A stretch of 64,000 bases of DNA from Chitinophagaceae bacterium UBA1931 (GTDB lineage: Bacteria; Bacteroidota; Bacteroidia; Chitinophagales; Chitinophagaceae): positions 248,001-312,000 of the forward strand of contig DDFJ01000004.1 of NCBI GenBank assembly GCA_002337125.1, written 5' to 3'. Shown in pieces: positions 1 to 8,531 of this stretch (positions are counted from its first letter, which is position 1; each line of letters opens with the position of its first letter). Position numbers and translations under genes: made by a program. The notes below the pieces were generated by a model. That model had not been told where the DNA came from and did no database searches. It worked only from the letters and a program-made list of their open reading frames with translations.

Positions 1-251
1 AATACTTTTCCCTGCAGCAGCTCGGCCAGTTTTGGGGCAATTTCTTCAAACGATGGGGCCAGCTGCACCATATCATCTGTAATGCCCGTAAGCGTTTGCA
101 CAAAACCCGGAATTGACTGGTGCGGATTGACCAGCGTTTCAAACTGATCCACTATTTCCTGCCCATCAAAAATATACACGGCAATTTCAGTAATCCCGTT
201 GGCCGAAGCATAACTTCCGGTCGTTTCAATATCGGTAACTGCATACAGCAT
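1..251 (-). CDS. DnaQ-like 3'-5' exonuclease, N-terminal part (cut by window edge)
   Basis: An open frame of 83 codons runs leftward from an ATG at 251 and leaves the window still open. It begins MLYAVTDIETTG, which carries the DxExT (Exo I) motif of the DEDD/DnaQ exonuclease family (DNA polymerase III epsilon subunit and relatives); the Asp and Glu bind the catalytic metals. The following TLVNPHQSIP and LTGITDDMV stretches also fit the family, the latter near the Exo II region. In Bacteroidota this fold often occurs as a longer exonuclease fused to a GIY-YIG or other nuclease domain. The missing C-terminus decides whether this is a proofreading subunit or such a fusion. Confidence 0.8.
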   Translation of the reverse strand, partial: MLYAVTDIETTGSYASANGITEIAVYIFDGQEIVDQFETLVNPHQSIPGFVQTLTGITDDMVQLAPSFEEIAPKLAELLQGKV

Positions 252-443
252 AGACCCCCGAAATTAGTATTTACACCTAAAGCCGTAAGAAATTTCGTCC
301 CATATTTTGCAGATTTTAAAAACAATGGTACTTTTATATTGGATTTTACCGTATGCCTGTAGTGAACTTTTCAGTATAAACCAGAAAATCTGGTTATCCC
401 GTATTCCTGTGGAAGTTTTTTGTCACTATTAAAACTACTTTTT

Positions 444-548
444 ATGGCATCAAATTCCTTTCACATGAGCGAATCAGCTAAGACAACTACGTTTGTAATA
501 GTATTTTTCGCCGCAATTGCTTTGATCACAGTATTGATGTTTAGTTAA
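444..548 (+). CDS. possible 34-residue single-pass membrane protein
   Basis: ATG at 444 opens 34 codons ending in TAA at 546-548. The product has a short polar head and one hydrophobic helix, FVIVFFAAIALITVLMF, reaching to the C-terminus. A second in-frame ATG at 465 would give 27 residues with the same helix. A strong intrinsic terminator follows at 628-649 and precedes valS, so some plus-strand transcript probably ends there, and this frame is the only candidate gene for it. I recognise no family. It could be a small membrane regulator or respiratory-complex subunit, or a chance frame. Confidence 0.4.
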   Translation: MASNSFHMSESAKTTTFVIVFFAAIALITVLMFS

Positions 549-627
549 ACAATGCCTATGGCTAAAAATTTACTCTAAAAGCTGTCATTAGACGGCAAGA
601 ATTTTCGTCAACTATTCAAAATGCTTT

Positions 628-651
628 AAAGCTCCCTCACGGGAGCTTTTT
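628..651 (+). terminator. intrinsic terminator upstream of valS
   Basis: Nine-base stem AAAGCTCCC / GGGAGCTTT with loop TCAC, followed by a run of T on the plus strand. It would end a transcript reading through 444-548. Confidence 0.8.
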
Positions 652-720
652 TATTGGTTTTGAATTGACTTGCAGCCTAAATTTCATTCTGCTCCCCCTT
701 TATCCAGCCCCTGCTTTCCT

Positions 721-728
721 TACCTTTG
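721..728 (+). promoter_or_regulatory. -7 promoter element of valS
   Basis: TACCTTTG matches the Bacteroidota -7 consensus TAnnTTTG and lies 25 bases before the ATG at 754. No clear -33 TTG is visible. It places the transcript start after the upstream in-frame start at 670, so 754 is the better start of valS. Confidence 0.6.
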
Positions 729-753
729 CCAACTAAAAAAAGAAGAATTCTGC

Positions 754-3405
754 ATGGAACTGAGCAAAAATTTTGAGCACAATGCATCCGAAGAAAAATG
801 GTATGGATACTGGAACGATAAAAAGTATTTCCACAGCACGCCCGATGAGCGGGAACCTTATACTGTGGTAATACCCCCTCCCAATGTTACAGGTGTATTA
901 CACATGGGCCATTGCCTGAACAATACGATCCAGGATGTGTTGGTGCGCCGTGCACGTATGCAGGGAAAAAATGCCTGCTGGGTTCCGGGAACAGACCATG
1001 CTTCGATTGCAACTGAAGCAAAAGTTGTTCACATGCTCCGTGAAAAAGGGATTCAGAAAGCCCAGCTCAGCAGAGAAGAATTCCTGAAGTATGCATGGGA
1101 ATGGAAAGAAAAGTATGGCGGCATTATTCTTCAGCAATTAAAAAAACTGGGTTGCAGCCTTGATTGGGAACGTACTTCCTTTACAATGGATGGCGAATAT
1201 TACAAAAGCGTTATCAAGGTTTTTGTTGATTTATATGAAAAGGGAATTATTTACCGTGGTTTGCGAATGGTGAACTGGGATCCGGCAAGTAAAACTGCCC
1301 TTAGCGATGAAGAAGTGATTTTTAAAGAAATTGATTCCAAACTATACTATGTAAAATATCCGCTGGTTGAAAACAGCAATCAGTTTATTACAGTTGCCAC
1401 CACTAGACCTGAAACTATTTTGGGTGATGTGGCTATTTGTGTAAACCCTGCTGATGAACGTTACAAAGCACTTGTTGGAAAAGAAGTGATTGTGCCGATC
1501 ATCAACCGCAAAATTCCTGTTATTGCTGATGAGTATGTTGATGCAGAATTTGGAACAGGTGCTTTAAAAATCACTCCTGCTCACGATAAAAACGATAATG
1601 AGCTTGGAAGAAAACATAACCTGAAAGCATTAAATACATTAGACGAAGAAGGAAAATTCACAGCTATTGATTTGATGGAAGAAAATCCTTCAGCGCTTGT
1701 GCTTTCTTACAATGGTGTTGACAGGTTTGAATTGAGAAAGAAGATAGTTGAGGACATTGCTGCATTAAATCAAATCGAAAAAATTGAAGATTACAAAGGC
1801 CAGGTTGGAACGAGTGAAAGAACAGGTGCCGTTATTGAATCAAGGTTGAGTTTGCAATGGTTTATGAATATGACCGAGTTCTTAAACCGCAATCCTGAAA
1901 CACTTAGCTCTGTAATGGATGATAAAATCAAATTTCATCCTGAAAAAACAAAAAATACTTACAGCCACTGGCTTAACAATATCAAAGACTGGTGTATTTC
2001 AAGACAACTCTGGTGGGGACAACAAATACCTGCCTGGTACGACGAAGCAGGAAATGTTTACGTTGCAAAAAGTCTTGAAGATTTGCACAACCAGAAACCT
2101 GAAACCAAAAATCTCAAACTTGTTCAGGATGAAGATTGTCTTGATACCTGGTTCTCTTCCTGGCTGTGGCCAATGGAAGTATTTAAAGGCATCAGTAATC
2201 CCGGCAATAAAGATGTAGAGTATTATTATCCAACCACAACACTTGTAACCGGCCAGGATATTATTTTCTTCTGGGTGGCACGTATGATCATGGCGGGATA
2301 TGAATACAAAAAAGATCAGCCGTTCAACGATGTTTATTTCACCGGCATGGTTAGAGATAAGCAAGGCAGGAAAATGAGTAAGCAGTTAGGCAACTCACCC
2401 GATCTGCTTGCACTCATTGATCAATACGGTGCTGATGCAGTTCGTTTCGGCATTATGATCTCCTCTCCTGCCGGTAATGATTTGTTGTGGGATGAAAGCA
2501 GTAATGAACAAGGCCGCAACTTCAACAACAAAATCTGGAATGCATTGAAACTGGTGAAGATGTGGGAAGGAAGAGTAGCAAATAGCAATGAGCCAATAGC
2601 TGATAGCTTTGCAGTTGAATGGTTTGAAAACAGGCTGAACGAAGTAAAAGCAGAAATTGAACAACAGTTCAAAGAATTTAGGTTAAGCGAAGCATTAAAG
2701 ACGATTTATTCATTGATATGGGATGATTTCTGCAGCTGGTATCTCGAATGGGTGAAACCCGGTTTTGAACAACCGATTGATGCAGCTGTGTACAATAAAA
2801 CGGTTGAGTTTTTTGAAGAGCTGATGCATTTACTTCATCCGTACATGCCCTTTATTACTGAAGAAATTTATCATTCACTCAGGGAAAGGGAAGCTGGAGA
2901 TGATTTAACTGTTAAACAGCAGGTTGCTGCAAAAACTGTTGATACAACATCTTTACAGCTGGCTGTACAGTTAAAAGAAGTGATTACTGCCCTGCGTGAC
3001 GTGAGAGTAAAAAACCAGATCAAACCAAAGGAAACCATTCAGCTTTCAATTGAAACAGGCGATGCATCTTCGTATAAGAAAATTGAAAGTATTCTTGCAA
3101 AGCAGGTGAATGCCGAAAGCATTTCATATGTTTCAGCTGCAGTAAGCGGTGGTATTTCAGCAGTAGTTCAGAAAGATAAATTTTACATTGTTACTGAAAA
3201 GGAAATTGATACTACTTCACAGAAAGAACAATTGCTGAAAGATCTTGAATACTTCAAAGGATTTCTGGCATCTGTTGAAAAGAAACTGGGCAACGAACGC
3301 TTTGTTCAAAATGCCAAACCCGAAGTGGTGGAAGTTGAACGCAAGAAAAAAGCCGATGCAGAAGCCAAGATCAAAGCCATTGAAGAAAGCCTGCAATCAC
3401 TTTAA
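754..3405 (+). CDS. valS: valine--tRNA ligase
   Basis: Class I aminoacyl-tRNA synthetase that charges tRNA(Val) with valine in the cytosol. The 883-residue product is full length for the family. It has the HIGH-type motif as HMGH in VTGVLHMGHCL, an editing domain inserted in the Rossmann fold (TTRPETILGDVA; TPAHDKNDNE), and the KMSKS loop as GRKMSKQLGNSP. An anticodon-binding domain and a C-terminal coiled-coil arm rich in Lys, Glu and Ala follow. The start at 754 (MELSKNFEH) is chosen because the -7 element at 721-728 lies downstream of the longer in-frame start at 670. The gene stands alone between a terminator and an unrelated small gene. Confidence 0.97.
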   Translation: MELSKNFEHNASEEKWYGYWNDKKYFHSTPDEREPYTVVIPPPNVTGVLHMGHCLNNTIQDVLVRRARMQGKNACWVPGTDHASIATEAKVVHMLREKGIQKAQLSREEFLKYAWEWKEKYGGIILQQLKKLGCSLDWERTSFTMDGEYYKSVIKVFVDLYEKGIIYRGLRMVNWDPASKTALSDEEVIFKEIDSKLYYVKYPLVENSNQFITVATTRPETILGDVAICVNPADERYKALVGKEVIVPIINRKIPVIADEYVDAEFGTGALKITPAHDKNDNELGRKHNLKALNTLDEEGKFTAIDLMEENPSALVLSYNGVDRFELRKKIVEDIAALNQIEKIEDYKGQVGTSERTGAVIESRLSLQWFMNMTEFLNRNPETLSSVMDDKIKFHPEKTKNTYSHWLNNIKDWCISRQLWWGQQIPAWYDEAGNVYVAKSLEDLHNQKPETKNLKLVQDEDCLDTWFSSWLWPMEVFKGISNPGNKDVEYYYPTTTLVTGQDIIFFWVARMIMAGYEYKKDQPFNDVYFTGMVRDKQGRKMSKQLGNSPDLLALIDQYGADAVRFGIMISSPAGNDLLWDESSNEQGRNFNNKIWNALKLVKMWEGRVANSNEPIADSFAVEWFENRLNEVKAEIEQQFKEFRLSEALKTIYSLIWDDFCSWYLEWVKPGFEQPIDAAVYNKTVEFFEELMHLLHPYMPFITEEIYHSLREREAGDDLTVKQQVAAKTVDTTSLQLAVQLKEVITALRDVRVKNQIKPKETIQLSIETGDASSYKKIESILAKQVNAESISYVSAAVSGGISAVVQKDKFYIVTEKEIDTTSQKEQLLKDLEYFKGFLASVEKKLGNERFVQNAKPEVVEVERKKKADAEAKIKAIEESLQSL

Positions 3406-3481
3406 CAACATATTCAGCAGCAGCAGTGCAATTGCCCGCAATGAAAACACTGCTGCTGCGTTATAGCACAAACAGAAATTC

Positions 3482-3943
3482 ATGAAGAACCCGTTTAAAT
3501 TCTTTTTTCTTATGCTGTTGCTGAGTTTTTCAGTTGCCGTAAATGCACAGCAAAAACCTGCACCAACATTAAAACCTCCGGTACTCAATTCGTTTTGGGG
3601 AACAACCAAGGGTGGTAATCTTCCCTTAGAATTTGTATTGGGCGTTCTTGATTCTTCAGTATGGGTGATTGATGATAAAAAAATCCGCTATAATATTTCT
3701 CATTTCATTGTGGTGTACCGCAGCAAAGACAAATATGAAGATGAGAAAACCGGTGAACTTAAAACAAGGATCAATCCCATTTCCACAACAATACGCAATG
3801 CAGCTTACCTGCCCGAAGTATGGCAGAAGAGTTTGTATGAACAAATTAAAAAAGAAGACGAACTGCTGATCACAGATATTATCGTCAGGGATAAAAAAGG
3901 AAACTTCTTTACTGCACCTGAAATCAAAATCAGGATACAATAA
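3482..3943 (+). CDS. secreted hypothetical protein
   Basis: 153 residues with a clear Sec signal peptide (MKNPFKFFFLMLLLSFSVAVNAQ, likely cut after the Ala of NAQ). The mature part begins with a proline-rich linker and an FWGTTKGGNLPLEF motif, then a beta-rich domain ending FTAPEIKIRIQ. This resembles small periplasmic proteins of Bacteroidota that look like the C-terminal domain of GldM-type proteins, but I cannot assign a function. It lies 76 bases after valS with no visible terminator between, so read-through is possible. It is convergent with the gene ending at 3968. Confidence 0.75.
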   Translation: MKNPFKFFFLMLLLSFSVAVNAQQKPAPTLKPPVLNSFWGTTKGGNLPLEFVLGVLDSSVWVIDDKKIRYNISHFIVVYRSKDKYEDEKTGELKTRINPISTTIRNAAYLPEVWQKSLYEQIKKEDELLITDIIVRDKKGNFFTAPEIKIRIQ

Positions 3944-3967
3944 AGAAGCGTCCGTTAAAAAATCATT

Positions 3968-6769
3968 CTAAAATAAATTCGTCGGAAGAATAATATCAAA
4001 CTGGTGAGGACTTCTTCCAGGCTCCAGCAAATCTTTCCTCAACAGGTAACTGTACCGTATTCCCAATGTTGCCGGGAATAAATTCCAAACTCTTGTATCA
4101 AAATAAACCTCCGTTCCGACTGATGGAGCTGGATAAACTTTTCCAGTACGTAAGCTTTTGCTTTCGGTATAATCATAAAACAGGTTTCCTCTTATACGCA
4201 TAAAGTAAACCATGTTAGCTACACCAAACTCAGGATAACAAATCGGGAAATGATAATTGGCACTGAACCTCCATGCTCTTGGAAAATTAACTGCATTGTA
4301 TCCACGGGCATAAGGAAAACTTGTACTGAACCTGCTTCCACGAATTGTATCTCTTGAAAATACGGAGAGGGAAAGCACAAGACTGTTGTTCCTGAAAATA
4401 CCGGGAACATAAATTGTATTTCCAAGATAAAACTGGCTTCCGGTTAAACCATCAGTTGTGTGTTTGTAAGTGGCAACAAGACTATGTGCAAATGAAGGAT
4501 AAATCTGTTGCTTTGCTTTGGACGATTGCGCCAGCCAGCGAATAGATGAATTGATATAATTCAGGTTATCGTCCCTGTAACTGTTTTTCGATGCGCCTGT
4601 AAATGTCAGCTTCTCCATGTTGTAGGAAGAAGCAATGGTGAGATATTTATACAACAACCCACTTGTAAGATCAAGTGGAATAGAAAAGCCTGCATTGATA
4701 TTTGTTGTATTCCATGTAACAAGTTTGTTGTTCACAATTTCATTCCTGTTCCATGTTTGTGTTGCACCAACAGAAAGCATGGGATAAATTCCACCATAAA
4801 CCAAACTAGCAGCAACCTGGTTATAACCTTCGTTCCTGTTATAGAAGTAGCTGTACTCGCCAACAAATGTATTCAGTATGTTTTCACTGTAAAATGTAAT
4901 GCCGTAATCCGGATCTTCGAGTGTGGGTCGCCAGCTGTGAATATTGATCAGTCCCTTTGCAGAAAGGTATCGTTTTATTTCGCCGGGTTGTTGCTGTACA
5001 TTCTGCAGCAAAGCAGATTGCGTACTGTATGGTTTTGAAGAAAAATATAAATCAGTTAATGGCTCTATTGCAGTTGTCTTTTGCAAAGACATATCTTTTA
5101 TTGCCTGCTTCAGCAACATTTGTCCACCTGTGCTGAATGAATTCCACACAACTGAATCACCTGCAATGGTAGCCTGGTAATTCCCATTGGGCAGTTGAGC
5201 AGCTTTGAATAAACTTTTATTACCCATATCATACAAATACAACACATCACCTTCCTTTTGTGCAGCTGTAAACAAAACTGTATCGCCTTTAACCTGCACA
5301 TAACCAATTGCAGTATTTACAAAAGGAAAAAGCAATGTTTCTTCTTTGTTTGAAAGATTTGTCTTCAGCAAACTCATTTCACCATTTCCATTACTTACAG
5401 CGCTGATAACAGATGAACCATCAGCAGAGAATTTAGGATAAGTATACGTGTAACGGTTTGGGTTGGGCAATGCCGATCTGCTTTTGTCGGATGTATTCAC
5501 CAATTGCAAAGACCATTCCTGCGCAGTAGTAACTTCAACAGCAACAACTGTATTACCGTCAGGTGAAATATCGGGCATAAACAACCTTGAGCGCTTGCTT
5601 ATCTTTTGCACTTCATTTGTTTCTGTGTTCCAGATTCGCAGCACAGAATAATCTTTCCATGCCCAGCGTGCATCAGGTATGTACGCTGCATAAACCACTT
5701 TTCCGTTTTTGTAAGAATAATAATTATCAGCTGAAATATCTTTTACACGAAGTCTCCGTTCGGTACCATCCGCATCAATACTAAACCATGCAGGTATTTT
5801 TCGGTAACTCGTTTTTAACAGCAGCAACGATTGATCTTCTTTTGCAAACGGATACAGGTAATTGACAACATTATTATGCTGCGTTTTTGTAATGGGTTTC
5901 AACGACTGAAATGCAGATGCTGTATCAAGCCGCATTTTTTCTTTATACCAGTTGAATGCATCTTTCACAAACCCATCATACTTCACACCCGAATATTTCT
6001 TTACCGCCTTTTGAAAAGGATAAGTTAGTCCTTTATAATTGATGGCATCATTCGTTACATTCTTCCAGAAATCTGTTCCATATTTTTCAAGTCCATAATT
6101 TACAAGCAGGTAACCCAATGCATAATGATCAGGAGTAAACCACCTGTATGATCCGTTACGTAACTGCTGGTAAGAATAATTTTTCTTTTCAAGCCAAAGC
6201 GAACGATAGGCATTAAAAAATTCGGGCATTCGTCCCCTTCCCTGTTTCGATGTAATCGTTTCCTGGAACACAGCATCACCTTCATAAAACCAATCAGGCA
6301 CAGTTCCCATTCCAAGCACCTGTCCCTGCTGTCCTAAAAAAACACCCAACAACTTCTGAACGGAATGATTGAAGTTGGAAAACTGTTGCACATGCCTCAT
6401 TTCATGAATTGCCAGCGACTGATGCCATGGTATAGCAGTCTGTGACAGGTAATTCATATCAGGCATCATAAAAAATTCACTGCGCCACGGGGCTGGCGAT
6501 ACATATGCATTTGACTGTGTTGTGAGCGGTTGCAGCACCACATTAAACTTCCTGAGTTGATTACCCAGTTGTGCCGGTGGATTTTTAAACAGCTGCTGCG
6601 AAAGCCAGGCAACTTCTCTTGCCTGTTTCTCCAGGTATTTGGGAAAAATCACCCGCACAGAATCTGTATTTAACTGGTAAAATTTTAATGAAGGAGGATT
6701 GCCTCCAAACATCTGGGCATCAGCCTGCACCAGGAAAAGCAAAAGGGCAAGAGTGAATAAACTTCTCAT
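3968..6769 (-). CDS. exported zinc-protease-like / beta-propeller / outer-membrane barrel protein
   Basis: 933 residues with a signal peptide (cleavage near ADAQ). Residues 122-126 read HEMRH, an HExxH zinc site, followed by an EGDAVFQE segment (163-170) that could give the third ligand, as in MA-clan peptidases. The middle (about 290-620) has TolB/WD40-like propeller repeats (MPDISPDGNTVVAVE; YPKFSADGSSVISA). The last 300 residues are alternating aromatic beta-strands (YRDDNLNYINSSIRW; YDYTESKSLRT) ending in Phe, as in an outer-membrane beta-barrel. The likely location is the outer membrane with the protease-like domain in the periplasm or outside. Its substrate is unknown. Upstream starts 70 bases from the PrsW-like gene, in divergent orientation. 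Confidence 0.8.
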   Translation of the reverse strand: MRSLFTLALLLFLVQADAQMFGGNPPSLKFYQLNTDSVRVIFPKYLEKQAREVAWLSQQLFKNPPAQLGNQLRKFNVVLQPLTTQSNAYVSPAPWRSEFFMMPDMNYLSQTAIPWHQSLAIHEMRHVQQFSNFNHSVQKLLGVFLGQQGQVLGMGTVPDWFYEGDAVFQETITSKQGRGRMPEFFNAYRSLWLEKKNYSYQQLRNGSYRWFTPDHYALGYLLVNYGLEKYGTDFWKNVTNDAINYKGLTYPFQKAVKKYSGVKYDGFVKDAFNWYKEKMRLDTASAFQSLKPITKTQHNNVVNYLYPFAKEDQSLLLLKTSYRKIPAWFSIDADGTERRLRVKDISADNYYSYKNGKVVYAAYIPDARWAWKDYSVLRIWNTETNEVQKISKRSRLFMPDISPDGNTVVAVEVTTAQEWSLQLVNTSDKSRSALPNPNRYTYTYPKFSADGSSVISAVSNGNGEMSLLKTNLSNKEETLLFPFVNTAIGYVQVKGDTVLFTAAQKEGDVLYLYDMGNKSLFKAAQLPNGNYQATIAGDSVVWNSFSTGGQMLLKQAIKDMSLQKTTAIEPLTDLYFSSKPYSTQSALLQNVQQQPGEIKRYLSAKGLINIHSWRPTLEDPDYGITFYSENILNTFVGEYSYFYNRNEGYNQVAASLVYGGIYPMLSVGATQTWNRNEIVNNKLVTWNTTNINAGFSIPLDLTSGLLYKYLTIASSYNMEKLTFTGASKNSYRDDNLNYINSSIRWLAQSSKAKQQIYPSFAHSLVATYKHTTDGLTGSQFYLGNTIYVPGIFRNNSLVLSLSVFSRDTIRGSRFSTSFPYARGYNAVNFPRAWRFSANYHFPICYPEFGVANMVYFMRIRGNLFYDYTESKSLRTGKVYPAPSVGTEVYFDTRVWNLFPATLGIRYSYLLRKDLLEPGRSPHQFDIILPTNLF

Positions 6770-6839
6770 TGAATGAAATTAAAAAAACTCTGCTAATAAA
6801 ATCATCCTGAACAAGTATCTTTAAACGAACTCAGTAACT

Positions 6840-7553
6840 ATGATGTTATTTGCGCTTTCCGTTGCACCGGGCATTGCCATTTGCCTGTACATCTTTCTTA
6901 AAGACCGGTTTAATAAAGAACCCAAACTCAACCTGTTTGTTTGTTTTTTACTTGGCTGCATCAGCATTCTGCCGGCAGTTTTAATACAATTGTTCGCAAC
7001 AAAACCTGTTGAACAATTGATGGGAGGCGGAATTGCGTTCACCGCCATTTTCGCATACATCATTGTTGGAATAAGTGAGGAAGGCAGTAAATATGTGATG
7101 TTACGTTATTATGCTTTTCCTAAAAAAAGTTTTGACGAACCGTTTGATGGAATTGTTTACAGCGTAATGGTGGGAATGGGTTTTGCCACGGTTGAAAATA
7201 TAGGCTATGTACTGCAACATGGCATGGGAACAGCATTTTTAAGAATGTTTCTTTCGGTACCGGCACATGCAACCTTTGCTGTTTTAATGGGCTATTTTGT
7301 TGGCAAAGCAAAATTCATTCCTGATAAAAGAAATTTCTATTTGTTTCTTGGCTTATTCTGGGCAGTATTTTTTCATGGCACATTCGATTTCCTTTTGTTC
7401 ATGCAGGAAAACGAATGGGTAAAACAAAATGTAAGTGAAGGAATGCTTTTTCTCGGAGCAGTTGCATCATTTATTGTTGGCATACGCTATTCAAGAAAAG
7501 CAATAAAAGAGCATGTAAACACTTCTGAAAAAATGTTCAGCAATAATGTTTAA
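6840..7553 (+). CDS. PrsW-family intramembrane metalloprotease
   Basis: 237 residues with about seven hydrophobic helices. It shows the hallmark motifs of the PrsW/CAAX-protease-like clan: EEGSK (E80, E81, K84), FATVEN (E119, N120), H143 in PAHATF, and HGTFD (H179, D183). The acidic and His residues are expected to bind zinc inside the membrane. In Bacillus, PrsW cleaves the anti-sigma factor RsiW; no sigma or anti-sigma gene is nearby, so the substrate here is unknown. A TATCTTTA -7-like box at 6816-6823 precedes the start. A second Met directly follows the first, so the start may be one codon later. Confidence 0.88.
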   Translation: MMLFALSVAPGIAICLYIFLKDRFNKEPKLNLFVCFLLGCISILPAVLIQLFATKPVEQLMGGGIAFTAIFAYIIVGISEEGSKYVMLRYYAFPKKSFDEPFDGIVYSVMVGMGFATVENIGYVLQHGMGTAFLRMFLSVPAHATFAVLMGYFVGKAKFIPDKRNFYLFLGLFWAVFFHGTFDFLLFMQENEWVKQNVSEGMLFLGAVASFIVGIRYSRKAIKEHVNTSEKMFSNNV

Positions 7554-7563
7554 AAAACAAAGG

Positions 7564-7872
7564 TTATTTGTTGTGATGATCCACCAGTTTCTTCATCATC
7601 TCTGCACCAGCAACATCGGCTGAAGGACCATACCCATTTACAAAAACTCCTTTGTGTCCCTGTTTTGATTCAATGGCATAAACCACTTCTTCATCTTCAG
7701 GACTGGTATCGCCTTCAAAACGATAGATTTCTTTGATCTCAAACTCTTCCGGGCTGAGATTAATATCAGGATTAAAACATTGCAGCGAGTTTACCTGCAG
7801 GTTAAAATCGAGTGTAAAGCCTCTTTGCCTTAACCCGTTGATTGCTTCGGTTACTGTGTCGTAATTAAACAT
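7564..7872 (-). CDS. conserved hypothetical protein (often labelled PRPP synthetase)
   Basis: 102 residues, soluble, acidic, without signal peptide or membrane segment. Motifs include YDTVTEAINGLRQRGF and an acidic loop GDTSPEDEEVVYAIES. Proteins like this are common in Bacteroidota and are often labelled phosphoribosylpyrophosphate synthetase, yet the sequence is a third of that enzyme's length and lacks its PRPP-binding loop, so that label should not be trusted. It lies 45 bases downstream of the Lrp-type regulator gene's stop on the opposite side of its reading direction, that is, both are minus-strand with the regulator upstream. Confidence 0.75.
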   Translation of the reverse strand: MFNYDTVTEAINGLRQRGFTLDFNLQVNSLQCFNPDINLSPEEFEIKEIYRFEGDTSPEDEEVVYAIESKQGHKGVFVNGYGPSADVAGAEMMKKLVDHHNK

Positions 7873-7917
7873 GATGAAAGGTTTTAATTTAGTATTGATA
7901 ATCTTGACATCCCTCTC

Positions 7918-8415
7918 CTATACCATTACATGTGTTTGCTTTAATACACCCATCACAAACACACTTTGCACATTGCCTATGTTTTCGCTCTGACTTAATT
8001 TGTTTACATGAAAATGATAGTATTCATCCATGTTTTCAACAACCACTTTCAGCATAAAATCAAACTCACCTGAAATGTTATAACATTCAATCACTTCGTC
8101 CAGCTCATTAATATGTTTAATAAACTTCATGCCAGCATTTTTGCTGTGTTGTTTCAGCGATACATAGCAAATCACCATCAACCCTTTTTTCACTTTTGCG
8201 TGATCAATCAACGCAGCGTATTGTTTAATCACACCTGCTTTTTCCAGCCACTTGATACGTTCATGCACAGGTGTTGTACTCAGGTGCACCTGGTCGGCAA
8301 TTTCTTTCACCGTCATCCGTGCATTTTGCTGCAGCAAACGTAAAATGCTGAGGTCGGTTTTATCCAATGTAACCGGTTCTTTAGTGATTTGTTCTGTTTT
8401 TGTTGCTTTTGCCAT
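7918..8415 (-). CDS. Lrp/AsnC-family transcriptional regulator
   Basis: 165 residues. An N-terminal winged helix-turn-helix (about 18-75: LSILRLLQQNARMTVKEIAD, then TTPVHERIKWLEKAGVI) binds DNA. The C-terminal RAM/ligand-binding domain (ICYVSLKQHSKNAGMKFIKHI; GEFDFMLKVVVENMDEY) assembles dimers into octamers and senses amino acids. It diverges from ahcY with about 115 bases between the starts, so it may control ahcY, itself, or amino-acid genes elsewhere. The specific ligand cannot be read from the sequence. Confidence 0.92.
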   Translation of the reverse strand: MAKATKTEQITKEPVTLDKTDLSILRLLQQNARMTVKEIADQVHLSTTPVHERIKWLEKAGVIKQYAALIDHAKVKKGLMVICYVSLKQHSKNAGMKFIKHINELDEVIECYNISGEFDFMLKVVVENMDEYYHFHVNKLSQSENIGNVQSVFVMGVLKQTHVMV

Positions 8416-8505
8416 GAGGAAACAGGATTTTCTTCTTCAGAATACCACCAAATTAGAATGATTTCCTGAATTTATTCACATTCGCATTATTTTATCCTGA
8501 AAATT

Positions 8506-8513
8506 TAACTTTG
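8506..8513 (+). promoter_or_regulatory. -7 promoter element of ahcY
   Basis: TAACTTTG fits TAnnTTTG and lies 19 bases before the ATG at 8532. An in-frame TTG at 8511 is inside this box, so it cannot be the translation start. Confidence 0.65.
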
Positions 8514-8531
8514 CACTCTAAAAAAACAAAC

